Shown: positions 1-6,628 of the stretch, piece by piece
Numbering within the stretch: the stretch's first letter is position 1
How the letters are laid out: every line of letters starts with the position of its first letter
From: Pseudomonadota bacterium
GTDB taxonomy: Bacteria > Desulfobacterota > Desulfovibrionia > Desulfovibrionales > Desulfovibrionaceae
DNA: 10,801 nt
Reading direction: 5' to 3'
NCBI GenBank assembly: GCA_023426275.1
Contig: JAFABC010000334.1
Coordinates: 1 to 10,801, forward strand
Translations under genes and position numbers: made by a program
The notes under the pieces: generated by a model
The model's input: only the letters and a program-made list of their open reading frames with translations
What the model was told of the DNA's origin: nothing
Databases searched by the model: none

Positions 1-39
1 CGCCCCTTTCGGGAGGGTCCGGGAGGCGGACTGTTTTGA
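1..39 (+). CDS. possible 3' end of an unidentified convergent gene (partial)
   Basis: In frame 1 the first 36 bases read as twelve codons (ending PGGGLF) followed by a TGA stop. The stretch is G/C-rich, and composition drops sharply right after the stop. A hairpin with T-runs on both sides lies about 100 bases downstream and could serve a plus-strand gene as well as the minus-strand operon. Nothing else supports coding, no family can be named, and chance is a real alternative. Confidence 0.2.
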   Translation, partial: RPFREGPGGGLF

Positions 40-130
40 CTCAACGCCAAAAATCTACAATCCCACATCGCTTGAGTCCATCACAACACTCCCGAGACCA
101 ATCGGCAAGTCCGCGGCCGTAAATCCAACA

Positions 131-176
131 ACAAAAAACCGGGCCGTCTCGCGAGGAGACGGCCCGGTTCGTTTTT
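131..176 (-). terminator. intrinsic terminator of the glutamate synthase operon, possibly bidirectional
   Basis: A perfect 13-bp G/C-rich stem (left arm 138-150, right arm 156-168) encloses a 5-base loop at 151-155. Read on the minus strand it is followed by a run of six T at 137-132, then more T-rich sequence: the classic rho-independent layout. It sits 54 bases past the stop of the last glutamate synthase gene. On the plus strand the stem is followed after three bases by five T (172-176), so it may also stop transcription entering from the left. Confidence 0.85.
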
Positions 177-221
177 CAGGAAGTCTGGCAGGGGCGGGGC
201 CTGCCGGGTGCCGAAGGCGTT

Positions 222-2552
222 CTAGGCCAGCGGCGTGTTCTCCACGAAGCTCCAGACGCCGCAGGGGCAGGCATTGGCGCAGAAACCGCAGCCGATGCAC
301 TTGGCCGGGTCGGACACCATCTCGAACTCCTTGCCGCCGAGCTGCTTGCGCGAGATCGCGCCCACCGGGCAGATGGTCTCGCACAGGCCGCAGTCGCGGC
401 AGGCGCCGCAGGACGAACACTGGCTGGCGCAGGAGTTGAGGTCGTTGAACTCCATGATGCGCGGGTCGAAGTATTCGAGCTTGGCCCGCTTGTAGTCGAT
501 CATCTTGCGGGTGTCTTCACAGGGCCGTTTGCCCGCGAAGATGTCCTCGATGGCGTGGGCCGCGTCGCGCCCCATGCCGATGGCCTGGGTGAGGAGGCCG
601 GGTTTGACGATGTCGCCGATGGCGAAGACCTTCGGGTTGGTCGTCTGGTAGATCTCGCTGACCTTCACGTGGCCGCGTTCCGTGGCGATGGTGTCGTCCA
701 GGAACTCCAGGTCCGGCACGTCGCCAACGGACAGGATGACCGTGTCGGCGGGCAGGGTCTCGCCGGATTGCAGCACCACGCCCTCGGCCGTGATTTCCTT
801 GGTGAAGCAGGGCCATTTGAAGATGGCGCCCACGGCCTCGGCATCCTTTTTCTCCTTGCCGAAGGCGGCAGGCTTCTGGATGTCGATGAGGGTGACGGAA
901 TCGGCGCCCAGGCGGGCGGCCTCGGTGGCCACGTCGCAGCCCACGTTGCCGGCGCCGATGATGACGACCGACTTGCCGACCTTGGCCTCGTTTTTCTTGG
1001 CCGCCTTGAGGAAGGCCAGCGCCGACGTGGCCAGCTCCTTGCCCGGAATGGGCAACATGCGGGGCTTGTTGGCGCCGACGGCCAGGACCGTGAAGTCGTA
1101 GTCGGTGACGATCTGGCGGAATTCGTCCTTGTTCAGGGGCTTTTTGAGCTGGATGTGCGGCAGGATTTCCTGGGCGCGGTCGATTTCGGCGTCCAGCACG
1201 TCCTTGGGGATGCGCGTGGACGGGATGGCGGCCGTGATCTTGCCGCCGAGCCGTTCGCCGAGGTCGTAGATAACGGCCTCGTGGCCGGCCAGTCGCAGCT
1301 GCCAGGCCACGGACATGCCGGCCGGGCCGCCGCCGATGACGGCCACCCGCTTGCCCGAAAGGGGCGGGAGCGCGGGCATGTGGCCGGATTTCGCGCTGGC
1401 CTTGCCGAGCAGGGCGGTGTCCAGGGGCACGAGGTTGCCCACGGCCCGGGTGCAGCCCTGCATGCACAGGTTGGGGCACAGGTAGCCGCAGACCGTGGCC
1501 GGGAAGGGCGTGTAGGCCAGCGCCAGATCCATGGCCTCGTCCATGAGCCCGTCGCGCACGAGCTGCCACCTCTGCTGCACCGGAATGCCGGTGGGGCAGC
1601 TGGCCTGACAGGGGGAAAGGTATTTGCGGTTTTCCCACACGGGCACGAACCGGCGCAGTTCGCCGGTCACGATCAGCCCGATGGGGCTTCTGTCGCTGTC
1701 GTCGAGGTCGCCGATCAAGCCGCCGCGACCGAGTTCCTCGTCCCAGACGTGGGTGCGGAACTCGCTCATGGACCGGCGGTGCTTGCCGGTCTTCTCGTAG
1801 GGCGTCCTGGCCGCGATGAGCTGCCAGTCCTCGCGCACGGACAGGGTGTCGAACAGCTCGGGCCGGCCGATGGCGTCGAGGTAGTTGCGCAGGTTCCCGG
1901 TCAGCCAGGCGAAGGCCTCGTCGTCGATGGGCACGAGCTTGGCGTCGGCCAGGGAGAAGCCCTTGTGGTGGCCGCGGAAGAAGATCTGGCCACCCACCAT
2001 GCCGACGCAGGGGCGGTAGCCGAGCACGTTGTCGGGATTTTGCGCCTCGACGCCGCAGACCACGGCCGTGCCGCCGGCCATGAACTCGGCGAAGTAGTCG
2101 CCGACGGAGCCGAGCACCCAGAGTTCCGGGGCGGGGTACTTGGGGTTGCGCTTGGTCATGGTCATGCCGCGCGACCCGATGTTGCCGCCGATCATGATCC
2201 TGCCCTGGGCCATGGCGTTGGCCGCGCCGTTGCCGGCGTTGCCGAGCACGATGATCTCGGCGCCGGCGTTGAGCCAGCCGATGTCGTCGGAGGTCGGGGC
2301 GTCGATGATGACCTTGGTGCCGGGGAAGCCCATGGAACCGGCGCGCTGTCCCGGGGAGCCGGTGATGCGCACGGTGATGGGCTCCTCGCGGGAGAGGAAG
2401 AGCCGGCCGCCGATGCCGTGCTGGCCGTCGGCTTCGACGATCAGATCCCGCGCGCCCTGGGTGACGGCCCGCTGGATGCGTTCCTCCAGGATGCGGGAAT
2501 CGACGCGGTGGCCGTTTTCAATGCCGTGTATGGTGACGGTTTGCTGTGCCAT
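222..2552 (-). CDS. gltD: glutamate synthase subunit 3: GXGXG domain fused to GltD-like FAD/NAD(P)H oxidoreductase with 2x[4Fe-4S]
   Basis: This 776-residue protein is the predicted electron-input and scaffold subunit of glutamate synthase. Residues about 80-200 carry the glycine-rich repeat typical of the GXGXG (GltB domain 3) beta-helix. Residues 315-367 hold six Cys (315, 319, 355, 359, 363, 367) like the N-terminal Fe-S domain of GltD and dihydropyrimidine dehydrogenase. GGGPAG (407-412) is the FAD-binding loop, GAGNVG (533-538) the NAD(P)H-binding loop, and AIGD (644-647) the second FAD contact. The C-terminus has two CxxCxxCxxxCP motifs (Cys718-728 and Cys752-762) plus extra Cys at 708, 712, 715 and 764. 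In classical bacterial enzymes the GXGXG domain ends GltB, so this fusion moves it to the reductase polypeptide. The start has only a weak ribosome site; the gene follows subunit 2 after 48 bases and is last in the operon. The donor (NADPH, NADH or ferredoxin) cannot be read with certainty. Confidence 0.93.
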   Translation of the reverse strand: MAQQTVTIHGIENGHRVDSRILEERIQRAVTQGARDLIVEADGQHGIGGRLFLSREEPITVRITGSPGQRAGSMGFPGTKVIIDAPTSDDIGWLNAGAEIIVLGNAGNGAANAMAQGRIMIGGNIGSRGMTMTKRNPKYPAPELWVLGSVGDYFAEFMAGGTAVVCGVEAQNPDNVLGYRPCVGMVGGQIFFRGHHKGFSLADAKLVPIDDEAFAWLTGNLRNYLDAIGRPELFDTLSVREDWQLIAARTPYEKTGKHRRSMSEFRTHVWDEELGRGGLIGDLDDSDRSPIGLIVTGELRRFVPVWENRKYLSPCQASCPTGIPVQQRWQLVRDGLMDEAMDLALAYTPFPATVCGYLCPNLCMQGCTRAVGNLVPLDTALLGKASAKSGHMPALPPLSGKRVAVIGGGPAGMSVAWQLRLAGHEAVIYDLGERLGGKITAAIPSTRIPKDVLDAEIDRAQEILPHIQLKKPLNKDEFRQIVTDYDFTVLAVGANKPRMLPIPGKELATSALAFLKAAKKNEAKVGKSVVIIGAGNVGCDVATEAARLGADSVTLIDIQKPAAFGKEKKDAEAVGAIFKWPCFTKEITAEGVVLQSGETLPADTVILSVGDVPDLEFLDDTIATERGHVKVSEIYQTTNPKVFAIGDIVKPGLLTQAIGMGRDAAHAIEDIFAGKRPCEDTRKMIDYKRAKLEYFDPRIMEFNDLNSCASQCSSCGACRDCGLCETICPVGAISRKQLGGKEFEMVSDPAKCIGCGFCANACPCGVWSFVENTPLA

Positions 2553-2600
2553 GATGCTTGCTGCCTTGCTGCTGCGGTGGATGTCTGGGCCGCCCGGAAG

Positions 2601-4235
2601 TTAGACCACGTATTTGATCTTGAGGCGGTTGGCCGCGTGGTAGTCGCTGATGCCGAGCGCGTCGGACATGCCGATGGGCAGCGACGTGGAACGTCCGAGC
2701 GGGGCGACGATCTTGCGCAGTTCCGTGTCAAAGGCCAGGAATGTGTCCACCAGACGTTCGGCCACGAGCTCGGGATCCAGGCGGCGGTACAGGCGCGGGT
2801 CCTGGGACGTGATGCCCTTGGGGCACACGCCGATGTTGCACACGTTGCAGCGGTCGCGTTCCGAGCCCAGGCAGCCGGCGGCGGCCTGCATGATGTATTT
2901 GCCGGACTGCACGGCGCTGGCCCCGAGCATGATGAGCGCGGCGGCGTTGGCGGCCAGGTTGCCGTTCTTGCCGATGCCGCCGCCGGCGATGAGCGGAATC
3001 TCGTTCTGCTTGCCGGAGATGCACAGGTTTTCGTAGCAGTCGCGCAGGTTGGTGGCGATGGGGTGGCCCATGTGGTTCATGGACACGTTGTAGGCCGCGC
3101 CGGTGCCGCCGTCCTCGCCGTCGATGGCCAGGCCGGCCGCGTACGGGTTGCGCACGAGGTTGTTGAGCACCGCCGTGGACGAGGTGGTGCCGGAGATTTT
3201 CGGGTAGACCGGGACGCGGAATCCCCAGGCCATGGACATGGACTGGATCATCTTGGCCACGGCCTCCTCGATGGAGTACTTGGTCTGGTGGGTCGGGGGG
3301 CTCGGCAGGGACACGCCCTGGGGCACGCCGCGGATGGCGGCGATGAGCTTGTTGACCTTGTACCACATGAGCAGACCGCCGTCGCCGGGCTTGGCGCCCT
3401 GGCCGTACTTGATCTCGATGGCGCAGGGGTCTTCCTTCATGTCGGGCAGGGCTTTTATGATCTCGTCCCAGCCGAAGTAGCCCGAAGCGATCTGCAGGAC
3501 CATGTACTTGAGGAAGCGCGAGCGCAAAAGGCGCGGCGGGCAGCCGCCCTCGCCCGTGCACATGCGCACCGGCATGTGCATTTCCTCGTTTAAGTAGGTC
3601 ACGCCCATGACGAGGCCTTCCCACATGTTGGGGGAGAGCGCGCCAAAGGACATGGAGCCGATCATGAGCGGATAGATTTCCCGCACCGCCGGCACCCAGG
3701 CGTTTTCCTCAAGGGCGGCGATGCCTTCCTCGGGCGGCTGGATGCGGCCGAGCAGGGTGCGCAGCTCGAACTCGTGCCGGCCGGCGTCCAGGGCCGGGTC
3801 GGTGAGCATGGAGATGCGGATGAACTTGATCTGGTCGAGCAGGCTGCCGGTGTCGTTGCGCCGGCCGCCGCGGGTGCGGGGAGAGCCGCCACGGTTGTTG
3901 TGGAACTTGAGCGTGGTGGCTTCGGGCCGCAGTCGCGGCACGATGGCGTTGTTGGGGCACACCATGTTGCACATGCCGCAGCCGATGCAGCGGTAGGCGG
4001 GATCGGTGCGCTGCCGGATGCCGTAATAAATGGAATAGGTGTTCGTCGGCTTCTTGGACAGGGCCAAGGTGGCCTCGACGGTGCGCTTGCGAAAAACCCC
4101 GAGCTCGATGGCATTGACCGGACACACCGATGTGCAGCGTCCGCACAGGGTGCAGGTGTCCTTGTTCCAGTCGATCTGCCAGGGAAGATCGACGACGCTT
4201 AGTGTGGACGGGGTAATGACTGCAGTTGATTGCAT
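2601..4235 (-). CDS. gltB: glutamate synthase subunit 2: FMN/3Fe-4S synthase domain with N-terminal ferredoxin
   Basis: This is the catalytic synthase subunit (544 residues), where ammonia and 2-oxoglutarate become glutamate on FMN. An N-terminal ferredoxin-like part has two [4Fe-4S] motifs, Cys28/31/34/38 and Cys83/86/89/93. The FMN barrel runs from about residue 185 to 520 and shows family landmarks: SMSFGALS (194-201), the glycine-rich GEGG near 228, KYGQGAKPGDGG (276-287), SPPTHQ (312-317), DGGTGA (375-380) and AGGGIG (417-422). Cys463, 466 and 471 lie where the 3Fe-4S cluster of GltB is bound. The frame stays open upstream, but ATG 4235 is chosen because an AGAGGT ribosome site lies just before it and the ferredoxin domain begins soon after. 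It overlaps the end of the amidotransferase gene by 37 bases. It resembles archaeal-type and sulfate-reducer glutamate synthases rather than the single long GltB of enteric bacteria. Confidence 0.93.
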   Translation of the reverse strand: MQSTAVITPSTLSVVDLPWQIDWNKDTCTLCGRCTSVCPVNAIELGVFRKRTVEATLALSKKPTNTYSIYYGIRQRTDPAYRCIGCGMCNMVCPNNAIVPRLRPEATTLKFHNNRGGSPRTRGGRRNDTGSLLDQIKFIRISMLTDPALDAGRHEFELRTLLGRIQPPEEGIAALEENAWVPAVREIYPLMIGSMSFGALSPNMWEGLVMGVTYLNEEMHMPVRMCTGEGGCPPRLLRSRFLKYMVLQIASGYFGWDEIIKALPDMKEDPCAIEIKYGQGAKPGDGGLLMWYKVNKLIAAIRGVPQGVSLPSPPTHQTKYSIEEAVAKMIQSMSMAWGFRVPVYPKISGTTSSTAVLNNLVRNPYAAGLAIDGEDGGTGAAYNVSMNHMGHPIATNLRDCYENLCISGKQNEIPLIAGGGIGKNGNLAANAAALIMLGASAVQSGKYIMQAAAGCLGSERDRCNVCNIGVCPKGITSQDPRLYRRLDPELVAERLVDTFLAFDTELRKIVAPLGRSTSLPIGMSDALGISDYHAANRLKIKYVV

Positions 4236-5335
4236 AAGGTGACCTCTTGGCATTCGGGGCGCACGATGGCCGTGTCCAGGTGCATGGGTTGGACGTCGGC
4301 ATGCGGATCGCGATCGGGAATGGCCGCGTCCAGGCCGCAGATTTCCGAAGAAAAGGCGAACAGGCCGTCCCGGCCGCCGACCACGCCGGGGCGCAGCTTC
4401 TTGCGGTCCTGCACCATGAACATGGTGCCGTCGGGCAGGCAGCCGATCACGCAGTTGGGCCCGTCGATGATGAGCTTGCGGCAGGTCTGCTTGATGCGGG
4501 CGAGCAGTTCGCGGTCGGGATGGTTTTCCATCTCGGCTTCGGACAGCGGGGTGATGATATGCTTGTAGTACTCGACGCCAAGGCCCAGCCGCTTGAGGGT
4601 GAAGTGCATGATGTGGGCGAAGACCTCGGAGTCGGACTGGTAGCCCATGTACCCTTCGAACCCGCGCGAGAGCAGGTATTCCTTGATGGGCACGAACGCC
4701 GTGTTTTCGCCGTTGGTCATGGTGCACACGCCCTGCAGGAAGAAGGGGTGGCAGGCGTAGAGATTGATGGCGTAGTTGGTGTTCTGGCGGCCCTGGGCCA
4801 GGATGCGCCGGGCGAACAGCTCGGGCCGGTCGAGTCCCAGGTATTCACCCACGGTCAGGGGGTCGCCGACCTCCTTGACCATGATGGTGTCGGGCCAAAA
4901 CGAAAAGACGCGGATATCCTCGGTGCCCGCTTCCTCGCCCATGAGCCGCAACGTTACCCGGATGGAGGTCAGGGCCAGCTCACGTTCGGCCTGGGAGGCG
5001 TTTTTGAGCTTTGCCGGCAGGTCATAGGCGCGGACCAGATAGGTCCCGCGTACCGGGGTTCCGGCCGGGGTCTTCGTCCTGGGTTCGAGCACCAGGGTCG
5101 ATTTGGCCATGAAACCCCGTTCGTCCATGAACGTGTCCAAACGCTTGAGGCCTTCGTCGCTGAAGATTCCGGACAGGATCGGCGCGTCCTTCATTTCCGC
5201 GAAGGGACCGCCCAGGTCGTGGAGAAAAAGGCCAACGCCCGATCCGTCGTGCCCTTCCTTCATGACATTGAGCGCCTCGATGGCGCGCATGGGGGACACC
5301 GGGTCCCGGCTGCTGAGGGCAAATAAGCGGCACAT
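4199..5335 (-). CDS. glutamate synthase subunit 1: class-II glutamine amidotransferase
   Basis: The protein (378 residues) hydrolyses glutamine and supplies ammonia to the synthase subunit. Cys2 directly after the initiator Met (MCRLFALSS) is the N-terminal nucleophile of the Ntn/class-II amidotransferase family, exposed once Met is removed. NGE at 208-210 (in MTNGENTAF) matches the oxyanion-hole region, SDSE at 234-237 the glutamine-binding loop, and RPGVVGGRDG (315-324) the conserved C-terminal strand. The GATase domain of classical GltB is similar in length, but here it is a separate polypeptide. The start is well set: GGAGT lies 5 bases before ATG, and Cys2 must follow Met. It is the first gene of the operon, with a promoter candidate about 25-50 bases upstream. 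An alternative role as a stand-alone PurF- or GlmS-type amidotransferase is unlikely, given the two adjacent glutamate synthase subunits. Confidence 0.92.
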   Translation of the reverse strand: MCRLFALSSRDPVSPMRAIEALNVMKEGHDGSGVGLFLHDLGGPFAEMKDAPILSGIFSDEGLKRLDTFMDERGFMAKSTLVLEPRTKTPAGTPVRGTYLVRAYDLPAKLKNASQAERELALTSIRVTLRLMGEEAGTEDIRVFSFWPDTIMVKEVGDPLTVGEYLGLDRPELFARRILAQGRQNTNYAINLYACHPFFLQGVCTMTNGENTAFVPIKEYLLSRGFEGYMGYQSDSEVFAHIMHFTLKRLGLGVEYYKHIITPLSEAEMENHPDRELLARIKQTCRKLIIDGPNCVIGCLPDGTMFMVQDRKKLRPGVVGGRDGLFAFSSEICGLDAAIPDRDPHADVQPMHLDTAIVRPECQEVTLCNQLQSLPRPH

Positions 5336-5359
5336 GGTCTACTCCGAATAACAGTGTCT

Positions 5360-5388
5360 ATTTGAGGGGGGTTCTTTCATAGTGACAA
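5360..5388 (-). promoter_or_regulatory. candidate sigma-70 promoter of the glutamate synthase operon
   Basis: On the minus strand TTGTCA (5388-5383, five of six consensus bases) is followed after 17 bases by TCAAAT (5365-5360, four of six). This would start transcription near 5353, leaving a short leader that carries the GGAGT ribosome site of the amidotransferase gene. A second pair, TTTACG (5404-5399) and TATGAA (5381-5376), also has a 17-base spacer and is a competing candidate. Confidence 0.4.
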
Positions 5389-5477
5389 AATGGGCCACCG
5401 TAAAGGGAAAAATAAAAAAAGCGACTTCCTTACGGAAATTGTAAAATATTCCCGAAACAAAGCCCCGATGTTCCCTT

Positions 5478-5496
5478 TGCCGCCAGTACGGCGGCA
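5478..5496. repeat. perfect 7-bp inverted repeat (TGCCGCC n5 GGCGGCA)
   Basis: TGCCGCC (5478-5484) and GGCGGCA (5490-5496) are exact reverse complements separated by five bases. The repeat lies about 145 bases upstream of the glutamate synthase operon. No T-run follows closely on either strand, so it is unlikely to be a terminator. It could be an operator or an RNA hairpin, and chance is possible in G/C-rich DNA. Confidence 0.35.
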
Positions 5497-5759
5497 CACC
5501 CGTTTTGGCGCGTCGATACAGCTGATGATCGCGTCGCGACGGCACTGTTCCACCACGACGCGGCCGATGGCGTTGTCCGCACGGCCGTTTCGCCGCCTCC
5601 CGGAACGTCCCCCGTGCGTGTCCGGACAAGGCAGGGTGTTCGCCCTGACCTGTTATCATAAGACGTCCTGCGTATCCGTCAAATTTCCGACAGATTGTTG
5701 CCATTGCCTTGCCGCCGCGCCGGGGCGGTTGACAGGCCTGCGACGGCTATGGCACCTAA

Positions 5760-5770
5760 TGGTCCGACCA
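5760..5770. promoter_or_regulatory. FadR-type operator O1 (TGGTCCGACCA)
   Basis: This is a perfect 11-base palindrome around the central C at 5765. It matches TGGTCnGACCA, the core recognised by E. coli FadR, and is related to the GGTnnnACC sites of PdhR- and LldR-like GntR proteins. It lies 88 bases before a gene encoding just such a regulator, directly against one candidate -35 (TTGATG, 5772-5777) and downstream of another (TTGACA, 5729-5734), a good position for repression. Confidence 0.6.
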
Positions 5771-5771
5771 A

Positions 5772-5799
5772 TTGATGCTTTTTTCCGTTCAAATATCAT
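5772..5799 (+). promoter_or_regulatory. candidate promoter of the regulator-betA-betB operon
   Basis: TTGATG (5772-5777) and TATCAT (5794-5799, five of six -10 bases) have a 16-base spacer in an A/T-rich stretch. Transcription would begin near 5806 and run through the second operator copy before the regulator start. A competing element is the perfect TTGACA at 5729-5734, but its best -10 (CCTAAT, 5755-5760) needs a 20-base spacer, longer than usual. Confidence 0.45.
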
Positions 5800-5834
5800 T
5801 TTTAACAAAGAATCACGGCCTTGATACGAATTAA

Positions 5835-5843
5835 GGTCGGACC
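5835..5843. promoter_or_regulatory. FadR-type operator O2 (GGTCGGACC)
   Basis: This nine-base palindrome around G at 5839 repeats the core of O1 on the other strand (GGTCnGACC). It lacks one flanking T/A match, so it may bind more weakly. It is centred 74 bases downstream of O1, close to seven helical turns, and ends 14 bases before the regulator ATG, between the probable transcription start and the gene. Confidence 0.5.
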
Positions 5844-5857
5844 AAATAAGGCAGTCC

Positions 5858-6628
5858 ATGGAAACAGCCGCATTGTTCACCCCGGCCAAGGCCGGTCGCG
5901 CCAGCGAGGACGTGGCCCTGCAACTCGAAGCCGCCATCACCACCGGGGCCATCGCCCCGGGCGAAAGCCTGCCGAGCGAGCGCGAGTTGCAGGCGCGCTT
6001 CGGCACCAGCCGGGGCGTGGTGCGCGAGGCCCTGCGCGCCCTGCGCCAGAAGGGACTGCTCGACATCCGCAAGGGCGCGCGCGGCGGGGCCTACGTCAAG
6101 ACCATGGGCGTGGACAACGCCAGCGAGTCCCTGGCCCTGTTTCTCAAGCAGCAGCGCGTGTCGCCCCGGCGGCTGATCGAATTTCGCGAGGTCGTGGACC
6201 GGGCGCTCGTCACCATGGCCACGGCCCGGGCCACGCCGGCCTCCATGGCCGGACTGACCGGGCTGGCCGACGATCTGGCCCGGGCGGCCGGAGCCGAGGC
6301 GCCGGATCTGGAACTCGTGGCCGAGCTCGACCGGGAGTGCAACCTGGAGCTGGCCCGCATGGCCGGCAATCCGGTCTTCGAGTGGGTCATGCGGGCCGTG
6401 CAGCTCGGCTACAGCTCCCTGGACATGGCCCTGTACGAGGACCGCGACTACCGGGACCGCACCGTGGCCAACTGGCGCGAGACCGTCGGGGCCATTGCCC
6501 GGCGCGAGACCCTGGCCGCCCTGTCCCATGTTTCCCTGCATTACGCCTGGCTGCGCCGCCGTCTCCAGGAGACTTTGGCGGCGGATGGCGCGGACCAAAG
6601 CCCAAGGAGTGACCATGAAGCAGTATGA
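5858..6628 (+). CDS. GntR-family transcriptional regulator, FadR subfamily (FCD-type)
   Basis: This 256-residue DNA-binding regulator probably controls its own operon for choline/betaine metabolism. Residues about 16-80 form a GntR winged helix-turn-helix, with LPSERELQARFGTSR (38-52), VVREALRALRQKGLL (54-68) and the wing GARGG (73-77). The C-terminal all-helical half follows the FCD pattern (EFR at 108-110, the LAR...AGN stretch ending at Asn171), but of the usual Asp/His/His/His metal ligands only Asp158 and His228 are evident. Asn162 and Trp206 stand where His is normally found. Two FadR-like palindromes precede the gene. The ATG has a modest AAGG ribosome site six bases upstream. The stop overlaps betA by 14 bases. 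The ligand is unknown; choline, betaine aldehyde or glycine betaine are guesses from context. Choline operons are more often governed by BetI, a TetR-family protein. Confidence 0.88.
   Translation: METAALFTPAKAGRASEDVALQLEAAITTGAIAPGESLPSERELQARFGTSRGVVREALRALRQKGLLDIRKGARGGAYVKTMGVDNASESLALFLKQQRVSPRRLIEFREVVDRALVTMATARATPASMAGLTGLADDLARAAGAEAPDLELVAELDRECNLELARMAGNPVFEWVMRAVQLGYSSLDMALYEDRDYRDRTVANWRETVGAIARRETLAALSHVSLHYAWLRRRLQETLAADGADQSPRSDHEAV

Larger units (their letters stand above)
5336..5857. other. divergent intergenic regulatory region
   Basis: This 522-base stretch separates the divergent operons. It is clearly richer in A/T than its surroundings near both ends: an A-rich block at 5404-5420 and T/A-rich DNA at 5771-5834. 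The middle (about 5500-5640) is G/C-rich and featureless apart from small repeats. Open frames cross it on both strands, but they have no good ribosome sites or recognisable protein character, so I treat it as non-coding. Promoters and operators within it are listed separately. Confidence 0.8.

Noticed and set aside
555..3593. 1012-codon open frame on the plus strand, antisense to the glutamate synthase genes
   Set aside because: Its translation is a low-complexity mix rich in Gly, His, Asp, Val and Ala with no domain, typical of the antisense frame of G/C-rich genes. The opposite strand has complete, motif-rich proteins.
4236..4727. Upstream extension of the synthase subunit frame
   Set aside because: It lies antisense-free but wholly inside the amidotransferase gene in another frame, its residues look non-natural, and a clear ribosome site precedes ATG 4235.
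5416..5438. Minus-strand intrinsic terminator (palindrome followed by a T-run)
   Set aside because: The stem is only four base pairs and A/T-containing, far too weak. It lies upstream of the operon, where a promoter element is more likely.
5653..5661. TTATCATAA as a Fur-like site
   Set aside because: It is only a 4+1+4 palindrome, lacks the extended 7-1-7 pattern, and is far from either promoter candidate.
5390..5824. 144-codon plus-strand and 121-codon minus-strand open frames in the divergent intergenic region
   Set aside because: Neither has a good ribosome site or protein-like character, they overlap each other, and the plus-strand one runs across the promoter and O1 operator. Non-coding regulatory DNA is the simpler reading.
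5821..5849. TTGATA as the -35 of a promoter spanning O2
   Set aside because: With a 17-base spacer the -10 would be AAATAA, a poor match, and transcription would start almost on the regulator ATG.
6495..6614. N-terminal extension of betA by 40 codons
   Set aside because: It would lie inside the regulator gene and add Cys/Pro/Arg-rich sequence before the FAD-binding strand. AAGGAG before ATG 6615 fits the family start.
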